Below, one piece after another: positions 43,360-56,283 of a DNA stretch of 64,000 nucleotides (position 1 is the stretch's first letter; each line of letters begins with the position of its first letter). The notes under the pieces are model-generated. The model ran no database searches and had not been told where the DNA came from. It saw only the letters and a program-made list of their open reading frames with translations. The DNA lies in assembly GCF_949628265.1 (NCBI RefSeq), contig NC_088786.1, forward strand, positions 38,833,681 to 38,897,680, in the 5' to 3' direction. Source of the DNA: Cloeon dipterum (taxonomy: Eukaryota > Arthropoda > Insecta > Ephemeroptera > Baetidae). The translations under genes were made by a program, and so were the position numbers.

Positions 43360-43778
43360 ATGTCGATCGCAGCGACGTGCCTGCTCGTGAATTTTCTGCT
43401 TTCACTGGTGAGTTGCCATCAAATTCTAATAATTATTTTAAATTTACTAGAGTAATTGTTTAGAACGAGTGCGCAGCTGCTGCTCCGTCCAGAAAAGCAG
43501 TCTTAATGGAATTAATCAAAAAACTGGAAGGGTTGGCCGAAAATCTGCAATACACCGCCGACAATTCAACTTATTCGAGCCCAATTTTAACAACTGCAAT
43601 AACAACAACAAAAAAGCCTCCTTCAAGTGGCTTTGTAAGCTTTGTCAAACTTGTTACAACTAAAAATGGTACGTTCATTAATTTTTTTATTTAAATAATT
43701 TTATTAAACGTTTATAAAGACCCAAACAAAAAATACTGCGAAGCAGCTTTCTGCCCCGAATTAAATTGCAAGCTCTCG
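43360..43778 (+). pseudogene. CTL-E: lectin-like gene 5' part, exons 1-3 only
   Basis: Exon 1 43360-43407 encodes a signal peptide (MSIAATCLLVNFLLSL); exon 2 43465-43668 (NECAAAAPSRKAVLMELIKK, SGFVSFVKLVTT); exon 3 43720-43778 (DPNKKYCEAAFCPELNCKLS), with GT-AG introns and an open frame. The exons for the lectin core are not found downstream: the satellite block follows, then sequence homologous to the intron before CTL-F exon 4, then nothing. It is a truncated duplicate, unless an unrecognised diverged 3' end lies further away. Confidence 0.7.
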
Positions 43779-43929
43779 GTATAATAATTTTAGATGATTA
43801 CTTTCTGTTTAAGACAATTTTATTTTATTTAATATTATTATATTTACATTATTTTTTGCCAAATTTTACGGCGAAATTTGGCCTGTAACCCCCACATATT
43901 ATGCATATGATTTTCTTGCAAAAAACACG

Positions 43930-44690
43930 TGGTGTCGTGTTAAATTTTTTACCTCAAACTTCATCAGTAAAAAATCGCCGCACGCAGAAGTTTTCCAATA
44001 TATCGTTATTTTTACAACCTCGAATCTCGGGTTCTAACAATCAGAATTGCAAAAACTATCCACCGATCAACTCATTTCAACCTTGCCTAGATAGCCAAAA
44101 TGTTTTGAGGGTGATAAACCCTCATCCCCCTTCCACCCTTTGTATTAAAGTAACTAGAAAAATCGCGTCGTTTTGCACTTTTAGCCAAATTATTCGCTGT
44201 TCAAAACACTCTTAAATTGAAAAATCTACCCTAAAACCCATTGACTCTCTAGACGAGGTTTAGACGAGTCGAACGGTGTGCTGTTTTAGCAATTCTGACA
44301 ATTAGAACCTGAGATTTAGTGATTGAAATATTGGCAAAAATTCGTAAGATATATTTTTTGCTAATATCATCGCTGCCAAATCTTGGCTTCTAATTATCAG
44401 AATTTCAAAAGCTACCCACCATTAGACAGATCTCAACGTACCCTAAATAGGTGAAGGGTTTAAAGTGTGCTAACCCTCCACCCCTTTCAACCCTCTCGCA
44501 AAAATTATCGCAGTAAAATGAGCTCAGAAAAATTTCCCACGGGTTTTAAATTATTTTATCAATTAGTGGGTGGGGGTAAGCACCACCTAAACCCTTCAGA
44601 TCGTTAGGAAAAGTTGAGACGAGTCCAATGGAGGGAAGATTTTGCAATTCTAATGGCTAAAAACCGAGATTTGGAAGAGCAAAAAGCCTA
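43930..44690 (+). repeat. Satellite-type repeat (block S2), ~366-bp period with dyads
   Basis: Two units of the family also found in CTL-F and CTL-H introns. Landmarks: AATCTCGGGTTCTAA.., TTAGAACCTGAGATTT, GGGTGGGGGTAAGCACC, AACCCTTCAGATCGTTAGG. Confidence 0.7.
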
Positions 44691-44699
44691 AAAATAAAA

Positions 44700-45345
44700 A
44701 ATCATTTTTTTATTAAAAAAAGTTGAAGTATTAAAATAGCTGGTGTGGATTTTGTTGCTGTCAAAAATCAGTGCCTTTTGCCCTTGAGAAATTAGTCCAG
44801 AAAATCAGCGCTGAGTGAAATGAAAAAGCGAGGGGCGTGCTCACATGCCCAGGGAAGCGTGAATAAAGCAATTACACCGTGCCGCCGACACACCGTTTGA
44901 TTATTTTCGCCTGCACAGCACATACAGCATGTCGGGCTCTCAATGGCAATTCGCATACCGTCGGCGGCAATAATGGCAATAATAACGATGTTTGAAAAAT
45001 TCCCATTGCTTTTATTTTTAAAGTTTGTGGCTAAAAATATTAATTCATAAAAAATATCATTTACAAGAATTTTTCCACAGTAAAATTGTTGGTATTAGAC
45101 GATTTTAAGTATGATTCATGCTCATCTGATGGTCCCGCTACGATTTGAAGCTCAGAAAAAAGTCAATTATAATTCACAGCCCTTTTTATAATGAAAGTGA
45201 CGTATTGCTGCACCATTCCTCTGTCTGCAGAGAAAAGGAAAATCGCCGCGCTACTTACAGATTTTGAGTCAATTTAGAGGTTTAAATTTAGATTCAAATG
45301 GGTAATAGGTGTTTTTTTCATTTTATAAAATAATGTTAGGACATG
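44700..45345 (+). repeat. ~640-bp direct repeat shared with 53.69-54.36 kb
   Basis: Near-identical blocks, including AATAGCTGGTGTGGATTTTG, CACATGCCCAGGGAAGCGTG, GTCGGCGGCAATAATGGCAA, GGTCCCGCTACGATTTGAAG. The last ~250 bp also resemble the intron just before CTL-F exon 4 (~59930-60220). Confidence 0.75.
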
Positions 45346-45579
45346 AAAAGTAAACCAAACACTTTTTGAGCAAAAGTTCCCCAAAATCCGTTTTATCGAA
45401 TTTTACCGGTCACGCCCTTTTTCTGAGGAAATGAAATAAATTGCTTCCGGGTGAGAAAAATAATGAAAATTTATTAGTGAAAGCTGAGCAGAAAAAAGAG
45501 TTCTGTAGAGTCTTGGAAGTTGTATTTTATTTTTCCAATAATTGCAAAAATTTCCTTAAAAAAAATCCTCAAAAAGGAT

Positions 45580-45870
45580 GAATTTGCGGCACTAACTATC
45601 TAGAATAGGAAGATTAAATTGTTTTTAAACAATGTTTTTTTCAACTCAGCAACTGCCAAATAGCTATCGATGCTTCACATTTCAATTCGCTGGTGCGTCA
45701 CTCTCGCAAATTTCCAGCTCCATTCGAATGTACGTCACATCCGCAATCATGTGCTCTCAATTTTTGGTTTCGTTATTTTGTATCGAAACCAGTTGAATCA
45801 TTTTTATCGAAACTCTCTTTATTTTGAAAATTCCAATACATGGAATATTTATTCAGTTTTACTTCAAAAG
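45580..45870 (-). pseudogene. Relic of a CTL-D-type 5' end
   Basis: In reverse complement this matches the promoter, exon 1 and exon 2 start of CTL-D: TTCCTATTCTAG then ATAGTTAGTGCCGCAAATTC (cf. IFSAANAS), and a GTCACATCCGCAATCATG block. The ATG and signal exon are mutated, and no other exon of this copy follows. Confidence 0.55.
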
Positions 45871-45901
45871 AACTAATTTCTATATGCAGTTCCCATAATC
45901 T

Positions 45902-47028
45902 TCAATCTCCTACTGCATCCGGCGAACCCTGAATATTTAAATCATGAACCCCTCACGAATTTTTATAAATTAATTATTAATCACGTAGCACACGTAGTTT
46001 GTTTTCAGGCTGCAATCATAGTTGAAAAGCCCATTTTCCTCTTCGTTCTGCTGGCCGGTCTGCACAGCGAGACAATCGCCGGAATTCTGATTTGGAAATC
46101 CGCGTCTCCACTTCATGGGACCATTCTCGCCGATTATTTCCTTTTCCGGGCACCAGACGTGCGCATTGCATTCTTTCGAGTACAGACCACGCAGCCAAAA
46201 GATCCCTTTCAACCCTGAATTTAAAATTTAAAAAGTATGAATGACGTTGATTGGAATTAAAATACTTTTTTCCAATTTCAACGTGTTTTGAAAGGTTTCG
46301 AGCATCTCAGGCGAGGTGAATGCCATCAGGGATGAATTGTACAAACAACAATCTCTCACAGTCGTGTGGAAATCGTACTGAAAATTTTAAATCTTATTCA
46401 CGTCTTTTTTAAAATTAATTTTTAAAATACTAAACTCTGTACAAGGAAAGGTACGTTTTGACGGTGCTGTTCCGCAAACTGTAGATTTTTGGGAGCGGTA
46501 CTGACGATTAATTTAAATACAACATTTAAAATTTAAAACTTGAACTTCATACCGGCCTTCCTGAGATTTCCCAATTTTACAAGATCCTTTATTTAGGAAA
46601 TTTAATTTTGAAAAATCCAGGATTTAAATTAAAAATTACCGCCAATTTGCAGTCTGATTCTGGGCAGACAGCTTCAGTGCAGTACTTTTTATTTGGATCT
46701 TTATAAAACAGTTTTAATTAGTTAAAATAAATCAGTAAAATCTCTACCAACCTGCTGGATTCAAAATTGTCACGGGTTTGACAAAATTGACAAATCCGGG
46801 AGCCGCAGTTTTTGGTTTTATTTGCACTGTCGTTTTAACTTCAGGAGATTGCAGGTTTGAAATTAATGCTTCCAATTTTTTTGTCAATCTCAGAAGATTG
46901 TCCCTCCTCGAGGTAGTGGCCATGACGCTCTAAAAGTACGAATCTTTTCTATAAAATTCACTCAGCAAAATATTCCTCACCAATAAGAGCGTCAAATTGA
47001 GGAGCGACAACCATTTCATGTTCATCAT
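45902..47028 (-). CDS. CTL-G: secreted C-type lectin-like protein, 8 exons
   Basis: Exon 1 is 46981-47028 (MMNMKWLSLLNLTLLL, signal peptide). Exon 2 (SVMATTSRRDNLLRLTKKL, PGFVNFVKPVTIL) lies near 46755-46935. Exon 3 has KYCTEAVCPESDCKLA. Then LVKLGNLRKAG; VPLPKIYSLRNSTVKTYL; YDFHTTVRDCCLYNSSLM; exon 7 45985-46214 (GIFWLRGLYSKECNAHVWCP, SGDCLAVQTGQQNE, NGLFNYDC, VCY); exon 8 45902-45928 (GSPDAVGD, stop). All introns inspected have GT donors, including after exons 4 and 6, so this is the best candidate for a fully functional copy among the minus-strand lectins. The conserved cysteines of the C-type lectin-like fold are present; EPN/WND sugar-binding motifs are not. Confidence 0.8.
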
Positions 47029-47329
47029 TCAAAACCCGAAACTGGAAAGCCCAGCAAGCTTCGCGCTATTATACTGCTGCGTGACGAGTTACATCCGAAA
47101 TTGCAACAGAGAAAACGGCACCATTTCCGCCAAACTGCCACTCGTGCAGAAAACAGGCCCCTTTTCTGTGATATAAATTAATTTTGGAATGATTAACGTG
47201 CAGAATCGAAATGAGACCCAAAAAAGAGGTGTCAGATCAACCCCCAGAGCCTTCAAAGTGGCTTTCGCGCGGCTCGGCCCGCAGCAGACCCTTTCCTGAC
47301 CTTTTCCGAGCATCATCGTCTTGCAGAAG

Positions 47330-48250
47330 ACTCGCCCGCGTAGGTTTGACAGCTGATGGGTTTAGGGAAGCTCACCCCAATCCTCTAATTGCTAAAATAT
47401 TTTAAATCTCCTTGGACTAACGATTTTTTTCTGCTAGAACTTAAGCAAGGGGGTTGAAAGGGGTGGAAGGTTATCACCCCTTTAATCCATCAGTTATTCA
47501 GGGTAGGTTGAGATGTGTCTAAGGGTTGGGTTTTACTTGTAATTCTGATCTTTACAACCCGAGATTTAGAGCCTCCAAAATACGAAAAAGTGGAAAAAAA
47601 TTTGTGATTTTTGTGTGATTACAAATTTTGCCAACCCCAAATCTCGGGCTCTAAGTACCAGAATGGCCAAAACTACATACCATTAGACTCGTCTCGATCT
47701 CCCCTGACCAGCTGAAGGGTTCAGGGCGAGCAAACCCCCCCCCCCCCGTTTTTTTTGTAAAAGTGTACTCAAATGCGTTTCTCTCATTTTTAAAAATATT
47801 TTAGCAATTTGGGGTTGAGAGCTAGCACACCCTCAATCCCTTTGCTGCACAGGTGAAATTTAGATTAATCGAATGATGGGTAGTTTTTGCAATTCTGATA
47901 ATTAGAACTCGAGATTTGGAGTTGGCAAAATTTGCAAAAACACAAAAATTACTTTTGTTTACTTTTTTCCGTATTTTGCAAACTCCAAATCTCGCGTTCT
48001 AATTATCATAATTGCAAAAACCCTGCATTGGACATATGTATATTTACTCTAAATAGTTGAAGGGTGTAAGATGTGTTCACCCTCCACCCCTTTCAACCCC
48101 CTAGCTAAAATATTAGCAGAAAAAAGGGAAAAAAGTACTCGATGCGTTTTTCTGCGGGGTTTTAAAATATTATAGCAATAAATGGGTGGGGTTTAGAACC
48201 CCCTAAGCCCTTCAGTAGGTTAGGGAAAGTTGAGAAGAGTCTGACAAAGT
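47330..48250 (+). repeat. Satellite-type repeat (block S3), ~366-bp period with dyads
   Basis: About 2.5 units upstream of CTL-G. Includes a 13-base C run at 47735-47747 followed by T9. Landmarks: GAACTCGAGATTTGGAGTTG, ACTCCAAATCTCGCGTTCTA, CACCCTCCACCCCTTTCAAC. Confidence 0.7.
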
Positions 48251-50920
48251 GTCTGAAAATGAGGCAAAGCGTTTAAAACTGTTTTATTACTCTTCGGTCT
48301 GGAGAACTACGCGCGCGGCTTCCTCGCAGCGAGTCAATTTCTTGGTTTTCAAAAACGCGTCAAAATAATTATGACAAGTTTACCCCGTATGTAGTGCGGG
48401 TCTGTTATGAAATAGTTTTATGGATTTTTCTCGGCCGAAATCTCATCTTAGCCGGAGAGAAAACATTTTGTTCGCGACACTGCTTCAGTATGCGAGTCTG
48501 GTTGTGCAGTGAGGGTGAAGATGCAATAAGGGTGCAAAGCTTATCACAAACCTTTTACACTGCCGCACCTGACGATACAGGTTAAATTAAAACCAATTAA
48601 AAAAGGATGTAGGCAACATATGTACCTTGAAACATCTTCCCGTGCGGGGTGTGTAATAAATACACATACAAACAGCAGGTTTGATCGTTAAATTCAAGCA
48701 AGAGGGTTATGAGAATCACAATTATTATTCAATTTACCTCATATATCGTTATACAGTTTGAAAAAGTTATGTGATATCTGGTTCGTGAAGCATGATGATG
48801 ATGATGATTCAGGTTCAGTGGAGAGGAAATGCAGGAGAGGACAAAGAGCTCCCAGATTCACATAAACTTCTTTGGCGAGAATCGAACTCTAACTCGCTGG
48901 TTCAGTGTCTGCACACTTAAACAACGAGCTACACTCTATCTCGTTAGGGGAGGAAGACCTTACCTTCTTCTTATAGCTACAAACGCGCCAAACCCTCCCG
49001 CAACCGGCCCCATTGCCAGGATCCCAGCTCATATAGCAGCTGCCTTAGCATCCATTGTGCTTGTTGTGTGGCCCAGAAAGCATAAATTTGTTGGGTAAGG
49101 TCATGGTTGAATGACCTATAAATGTTTTGTGAATGAGAGATAAGGCAGGCGGGCAAGTTTTCTAATAAAAATCTTTTCGCAACTCTCTACTGCGGAATTT
49201 TGACAATTTCATATTTTTTACTCCAATTTTTTAACGTTATTTTTTTTGGAAAAACATTAAAAATACAGCGACAATTTCCTTTTTTTCCTGGAGGATTTTT
49301 CAATGTGAAAATAAAAATGAGACATTAACTAATTTATTTAAATGAGCAAAAATGGCAGTCTGCTTTTTTGTTACTGCTTTCACTATTAGTTTAATTTTGT
49401 TTGTTTGATAGATTTTGGACATAGAGAAGGTACGATCAAAGCTTCAATACGTTGTATTTTTTTAATATTTTAATAAATCACGGCCTTCATTTCCGGTTTA
49501 ATGAAAATGCCAGCCTAACTCCAACACGAAATCTATCTCTTTGGAATTTTATTGCAAATTTATCTCATTAATTTCCCCCAAATAAATGCATTTAAAATTA
49601 TTCTAAAAGCGAAATTATGGAAAATTTGGATTAAAAATATCAAGTTTGTGGTGAATGCGCTGTTTTTGAATAAATTTAATTTTGATTACGCTGTCTAGTT
49701 CTCTACGCCCTTTTAGTGGCGAATTATTTCTTGCTGGGTTTTATTCCATGTCAAAACTATTTATTAGGTGAAGTAATTGATCAGTACATTTTTTATTGCT
49801 TCAATCGAGCCACATATTAAATTCCTTTAAATAGCTTGATTTTCGCTGGTGAGATTTTTTCCTGATTTCTCAACAATGGCTCAGTTTATTGAACTGTTGT
49901 GCCGTGAGAGCTATAAATTTATCACGCAGGTATGCACTCGGCCTGTGCGATAGCCTGCAGCCCCCAAGGGACGAAGAAGCTGTCAAAAGAATATTTATGA
50001 GCTAAGCCGCATACACAGGGATGCCAAGGTTATCAACTGAAAGCCGTCGAAATAAGTTTCAATAGGTTCAGGGTAAAGAATGGAAGGACATGTGTCAGAA
50101 AATGATGTGCGTCACTCTTCCTGTTTGCCACCCTTCCAAAGCCAGCGCGGCGAGAATTTTATCCCTTCCTTTTTGACCGACCGTTGTTATTGTTGTTTGT
50201 TCAATTTCTAGGGAGAGGAATTAACTAAAAACTTGATTTTCCCACGTTTTAGACTGTCAGATTTTGAAAATTAACTTTGTTTTTCGCTGTTCCGATCGTC
50301 TCTTTTGAAGGGCTGCGTCTTTACTTCATCCTCCAATTAAACTGCAAATGTGTGTAATTTCTGGACACTCGCAATTATTTGAAAATGAGCGAAATCAAGA
50401 TCCCGAAAAGTTTTAAATTAAACTAGAATGAAGAGAAGAATGCTGATATTTAAAGGTTTAATTTTCATACAAAAATAAATGAATAATTTGTTTTTTCACG
50501 TCTTGATTTTTAACGTATTCCCAAGCATCCCGACTGACAATTCTTTTCATTGTTAAAAAACACACAAAAGGGGTTGCGCCCCTGCGAAGGAGAAGTGTCC
50601 GACCAGTGGGTGATTTATTTAACTGTGAAGCAGCGCGCTCCCTTTTGCTTCACAAGTGCATAAAAAGAAAGTGACGTGGTTAAGAATAAGCAGTGGGCTG
50701 GGCTGTAGCACTAAAAACCCTGCTTTTTCTCCCTATATGCTGGCCGCCATGTTAAATGCTCTCGCGCGATCGCTCCTCAAACCGCTCTCGCTGGACAAAA
50801 AAGTATTTCGTATAGGTACCAATGCGAAGCCAAAGTTTTGAACTAAAACATATGACAGAACCAAACACAGAAAATGAATAGATTTTGAGGAATTAGCTAA
50901 TAAAATTCGCGCTCTCTCTC
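48251..50920. other. Intergenic desert
   Basis: No gene, RNA or transposon recognised. Short GAT repeats near 48792 and a CT microsatellite at 50912-50929 are the only simple repeats. Confidence 0.4.
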
Positions 50921-50924
50921 TCTC

Positions 50925-51197
50925 TCTCCAGTGGTCACGTGACTCGGGCGAGCGCGCTGATTTGTTGCTGATCGCTCCCACTTTTGTAGACTGAATTTAA
51001 AGTTAAAAGAAATTTTGAGTAAGCTATAATTAAAAAAATTTATTTTCCATTGAATTGAATAAATTTATAGATTAAAAATAGTGAAATTTCACAAATAATT
51101 TTTAAACAAAATAAATCAACATATACTGGAAGGGTTTTTTAATTTAATAGGAAACAATTTTTCAGAATGCCACTATTCATTTTAATTTGTTACAATT
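50925..51197 (-). repeat. 3' flank of ZF-A, duplicated with the gene
   Basis: Inverted match to 23440-23660, including the GGTCACGTGAC palindrome and a polyadenylation-like AATAAA region. Marks one edge of the zinc-finger duplicon. Confidence 0.6.
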
Positions 51198-52916
51198 TTA
51201 TACATCAATGTGCTTCTTGACAATATGCCAATACAATCGTTTCTTTTTGCTATAAAATTTCGGGCACTTGTCACAATAGAAAAAATTACCGTGCAGACAC
51301 ACATGCTTTTCAAGTCCTGAGCACTTTAACTTGCACTTGCAGTAGCGGCAAGTCTTGATGGTCCGATGGTGAAACATGTTTTGTCGGGTCATCTCCTTAT
51401 CACATTCTGCGCAACGAACATATTCGTGCGATCTGTACTTGTGAATCTTGAGAATGGATTTTGAGCCAAACGATTTGTTGCATTCCCCACACTTGATCGT
51501 CTTTGGTAAATGTCTTCGTTGAATGTGCCTCGCCATGCGTGTCTTTTCAAATGTGGAATAGTCGCAATGGTCGCAGCGAATATTTGGGGCTTTGGGGTGA
51601 AATTTTCTCACGTGGTGATTCAACTCTCTATTCAAGGTGAAAGATTCTCCACACTCCTCGCAACTATAGGGGGCTGGTTTGCAGCTCTTCCGATGCAGTT
51701 GATACAAACCCAAGCACTTGAATTTAAGTTTGCATTTGGAGCAAACCGATGGCCTTCTGTGGACTGCCTTGTATGCGAGAGAAACGTCCTGGCCACAAGA
51801 TTTGCACTTGTCGAGTGAATGACTTTTTTTGTAGTGAAAATTAACCAGGTATTTCGAGCCGAAACTGGCGTCGCAACTGTCGCATTTGAACATCTTTGGC
51901 AAGTGCTTCGACTGTTTGTGTAGCCTCAACTTGGACTTCTCAGTGGTAAAATACTCGCAATGCTCGCACTGCAGAAGATTTTGTTTTATGCCTTGTTTGT
52001 GAAACGAGTTGATGTGGAGAATCATGTCAGGCTTCGATTTGAAGTACTCAATGCAGCCTACACGCGTGCAAGCAAACGGAAGATCAGTGTGGTTGCGTTT
52101 CATGTGCTTTCTCCACGTTTTCAATGAGGAATACAATTTGCTGTTTTCACAAAATTTGCAACTTATTTTGCTGCTTTCCTTTGGTTTGTAACGTTTGTCG
52201 TGTAAATCCTGCTGCATGTGCTGCTCTTTTTCCTCCTTGGTGTGAAAGAATGTCGTGCAGCCCCGAATTCCGCATTTGATGGCTTCTTTGTGGTCCTTCT
52301 TGATGTGCTTCGTCAGTTCTAAGAATCTCTTGCCGCAGTAAAGACAAACTCCACTGACGCATTTCCTCTTCTTAGGGATTTCCTTTTCGTATTTGACGAG
52401 ATCAATCTCTTTCAACTGCACCCAACACTGCTCTACATCTCCAACTTTAAATTTTAACATTGGAAAATAATGTTTTTTATTTTTATTAAAATTTTACCGG
52501 AATAATTCTCCCGAAGAACCCTAGCGTTTTCTTCCAAATCAAGGTTTTTCGGCCACCAAGCGACAGCTTCGTCTCCAGACTCGTCCCCGAACCTAAAACA
52601 CGCGTCAAAATCCAAATAAAATATTTAGGGGTTATGAAAAAACTCACTCTGCCTGCCAGATGCAAAAATAGCAGATCAAAGCACCTTCTTCGACCACGTC
52701 CGGCAGGTTTTTGTCTTCTTCCGTCAGGTTCATGACCTCCATGGCCCATTTCCTCAGCTTGAACCTGTCCACCTGCGACGCGAGGACGTGGCCGTCCGAC
52801 GTCGGACACTCGCACAGTCTGCACAGCGCCTTTTGAATTGCAGGTTTTGCTTCTCCGACTCTTGGCGGCTGCATCTCTCGACTCCTTAAGCTTCTTGTCC
52901 TGGAATGTCTCTCCAT
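51198..52916 (-). CDS. ZF-A: ZAD-C2H2 zinc-finger protein, intact, 536 aa
   Basis: Exons 52648-52916, 52498-52592 and 51198-52444 (269 + 95 + 1247 nt). The start is the ATG of MERHSRTRSL; the same context precedes the ATG in all three copies. The ZAD (CRLC ... CYFC) lies at residues ~32-86, followed by an acidic linker (FGDESGDEAVAWWP) and ~13 C2H2 or C2HC-type fingers to the C-terminus (CGECNKSFGSKSILKIHKY, CDKCPKFYSKKKRLYWHIVK, ending KKHIDV). Several fingers are degenerate. ZAD proteins usually dimerise through the ZAD and bind DNA through the fingers in the nucleus. It is 75-85% similar by eye to ZF-B and ZF-C. Confidence 0.85.
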
Positions 52917-53540
52917 GTCTCCACCCAAAATGGTTTTCACCGTTAAATTGCTATGCCCAGTTCCTGATTGGGTCGGCTCGGCAAAAACAAGCGAATTTTG
53001 TCACGCGGAACTTGCTGCTTGCAATCTTTGCATCTTCCTGTGAAGTCATGTGTTTACCGGTGTTTAAAAGCAACAAACTCCGTTACTCCGCCCACGTTCG
53101 CAGTGGTGTGTGCGACAAGGAGAAGGAAATTTTTGGCTATTATATTTTTTTCACGTTTTTTAACATTTGTTTGTTTAATTTTTAATCATTTGTTCTTTAA
53201 ACTTAATAGTTATCTAAATCAAATTAAGATTTCTGCTTAAAAACTCAAAAATTCGAGTAATGCTAATAGCTCCCCATCTTACCACTATCATGCTTTAAGA
53301 GGCAACCAATCAGCGTTCAGGGCTTTTTCACTGGCGCGAACTCCAGATACTTTAAGAATTACCTCATTTTTTGTAATTCTTTTTAAGGTTCGAGACATAA
53401 TTATAGTGTGCTTTAATCCTACAACGGGAAAATGATACATCAACATAATTATAATATTTTATCTGTCAAAAGCAGATATCTGAGATCCAAGCCACCCGGA
53501 TTTATATCGGTGGCTGGCATTCCAGCAAGTGCGACGCGTA
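52917..53540 (-). repeat. 5' flank of ZF-A, duplicated with the gene
   Basis: Reverse complement matches 21040-21662 and 56284-56906. Homology ends near 53540 (CATTCCAGCAAGTG), the edge of the duplicon. Confidence 0.65.
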
Positions 53541-53689
53541 GGGATGTGCAAAACCGATTATCGATTATTTTTTCTTTTGCCTTTATGATGTCGGGACTAT
53601 CAAATGAGTACGAATCATCAATTTTTAAGCATTTTGGCAGATTTTAGAAACCAACTTTTTTCGATTATCTCCCATAAATTAAAAAATCA

Positions 53690-54360
53690 TTTTTTTTCAA
53701 TAAAAAAAGTTGAAGTATAAAATAGCTGGTGTGGATTTTGTTGCTGGAAAAAAATCAGTGCCTTTTGCCTTTGAGAAATGAATGCAGAAAATGAGCGCTG
53801 AGTGAGATGAAAAAGCGAGAGGCGTGCTCACATGCCCAGGGAAGCGTGAATAAAGCAATTACACCGTGCCGCCGACGGCCGACACACCGCGTTTGATTAT
53901 TTTCGCCTGCACAGCACACACAGCATGTAGGGCTCACAGTGGCAATTTGCATTCCGTCGGCGGCAATAATGGCAAAAATAACGATATTTGAAATATTCCC
54001 ATTGCTTTTATTTTCAAAGTGTGAGGCTAAAAATATAAATTCATAAAAAATATCATCTTTTCCACAAAAAATGGTTGGTTTTAGACGGTTTTAAGTATGA
54101 TTCATGCTCATTTGGTGGTCCCGCTACGATTTGAAGCTCAGAAAAAAGTCAATTATAATTCACAGCCCTTTTTATAATGAAAGTGACGTGTATTTTGCTG
54201 CACCATTCCTCTGTCTGCAGAGAAAAGGAAAATCGCTGTACCCGCCGCGCTACTTACAGATTTGATAGTCATTTAGAGGGTTTAAATTTAGATTCAAATG
54301 GGTAATAGGACAGGTGTTTTTTTCATTTTATAAAGTAACATTAGGAGATAAAAGGGGCAG
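53690..54360 (+). repeat. ~640-bp direct repeat, second copy
   Basis: See 44700-45345. This copy has a few small insertions (for example an extra CCGACGG near 53876 and TGTACCCG near 54240). Confidence 0.75.
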
Positions 54361-54572
54361 GAGGGCAAGTTTTCAAATAAAATTCTTTTCACACGCTCTC
54401 GAATTTTTCAAAACACGTTCGTAATTCAAGATCCATTGAATGTGGATGAAAAACAATTAAATTTCAAAAAAATTTTATACAGAAAATAAAGCAAAATACA
54501 TTGGAAGGTTTTTTTAATTTAAAAGAAAACAATTTTTGAGAATGCCACTATTCATTTTAATTTGGTACAGTT

Positions 54573-56283
54573 TTATACCTCAATGTGCTTCTTGACAATA
54601 TGGTTAAGCAAACTATTCTTTTTCATATAAAATTTCGGGCACTTGTCACAATAGAAAAAATTACCTTCCAGACAGACATGCTTTTCAAGAAGTCCTGAGC
54701 AATTTAACTTGCGCTTGCACCGGCGGCAAGTCTTGATGGTCCGATGTTTAAACATGGCTTGACGGCACATCTCCTGGGCACATTCTGCGCAATGAACGTA
54801 CTCGTGCTTGTTGTACTTGTGATTCTTGAGAATTGATTGAGAGCTAAACAATTGGTTGCAGTCTCCACACTTAATGGTCTTTGGCAAATGTTTCCTTTGA
54901 ATGTGCCGCCTCATGTCAAATTTATTAAGCGTTGAATAGTCGCAATGGTCGCAGAGTAAATTCGAGGTGTGAAATTGTCTCACGTGGCGATTCAACTCTC
55001 TATTCAAGGTGAACGATTCTCCACACTCTTCGCACCTACGGCAGGTTCCTCGGCAGCTCTTCTTATGCAGTTGATACAAACCAAAGCACTTGAATCTGAG
55101 TTTGCATTTGGAGCAAACCGATGACCTTCTGTGCGCTGCCTTATGTCTGCGAGCAACGTCCTGGCCACAAGATTTGCACTTGACGAATGTATGACTTTTT
55201 TCGTAGTGAAAACTAGCCAGGTATTTCGAGCCAAATCTGGCTTCGCAACTGTCACATTTGAACATCTTTGGCAAGTGCTTCGACTGTTGATGTACACTCA
55301 AATTGGACTTCTCAGTGGTAAAATACTCGCAATGCTCGCACTGCAAAAATTTTTGCTTTATGCCTTTTTTGTGCAACGAGTTGATGTGGAGATTCATTTC
55401 AGACTTGGATTTCATGTACTCTTTGCAGCCGTAATGCGTGCACGCCACCAATTCTGGATGCTTGCGAATCATGTGCTTCCTCCACGAATTGAGTAAGGAA
55501 TAGAATTTGCCATTTTTACAAAATTTGCACCAAAAATTCTTTCTTTCGCATGGTTTGCCACGTTTCTCGTGAAAATCCTGCAGCATGTGATGCTCTTTTT
55601 CCTCCTTGGTGTGAAAGAATGTCGTGCAGCCCCGAATTCCGCATTTGATGGCTTCTTTGTGCATCAGTTTCACGTGCTTCATCAGACGGTAGTATCTCTT
55701 TCCACAGTAAAGACACGCTCCACTCCTCTTTTTAGGAATTTCCTTTTCGTACTCGGCCAGATCAACCACTTCCAACTGCACCCAACACTGTTCAACTTCT
55801 CCAACTGTAAATTTTTAACAATGGAAATTGCTGTTTATTATTTTTATTAAAATTTCATTAGTACCTGAATAATTCTCGCGAAGCACCTTTGCGTTTTCTT
55901 CCAAATCAAGGTTTTTCGGCCACCAAGCCACAGCTTCGTCTCCAGACTCGTCCCCGAACCTAAAGCACGCGTCAAAATCCAAATAAAATATTTAGGGGTT
56001 ATGAAAAAACTCACTCTGCCTGCCAGATGCAAAAGTAGCAGATCAAAGCGTCTTCTTCGACCACGTCCGGCAGGTTTTCGTCTTCTTCCGTCAGGTTCAT
56101 GACCTTCATGGCCCATTTCCTCAGCTTGAACCTGTCCACCTGCGACGCGAGGACGTGGCCGTCCGACGTCGGACACTCGCACAGTCTGCACAGCGCCTTT
56201 TGAATTGCAGGTTTTGCTTCTCCGACTCTTGGTGGCTGCATCTCTCGGCTCCTTAAGCTTCTGGATCTGGAATGTCTCTCCAT
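54573..56283 (-). CDS. ZF-B: ZAD-C2H2 zinc-finger protein, intact, 531 aa
   Basis: Exons 56015-56283, 55865-55959 and 54573-55804 (269 + 95 + 1232 nt); exons 1 and 2 have identical lengths in all three paralogues. The ZAD (CRLC, CYFC) is at the N-terminus; ~13 fingers follow (CLYCGKRYYRLMKHVKLMH, CKSCGQDVARRHKAAHRR, CEECGESFTLNRELNRHVRQ, CDKCPKFYMKKNSLLNHIVK), ending KKHIEV. Compared with ZF-A it lacks five residues net, and the finger sequences differ most at positions that usually contact DNA (inference), so target specificity may differ. Exon 1 is nearly identical to ZF-A, pointing to recent duplication or gene conversion. Confidence 0.85.

Noticed and set aside
43930..44690. CRISPR-like array
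   Set aside because: Units are ~366 bp, imperfect and eukaryotic-satellite-like. No short identical repeats with unique spacers anywhere in the window.
52486..52824. 112-codon minus ORF reading through ZF-A exons 1-2
   Set aside because: Out of frame with the ZAD and crosses the exon 1 donor; the spliced frame is shared by three paralogues.
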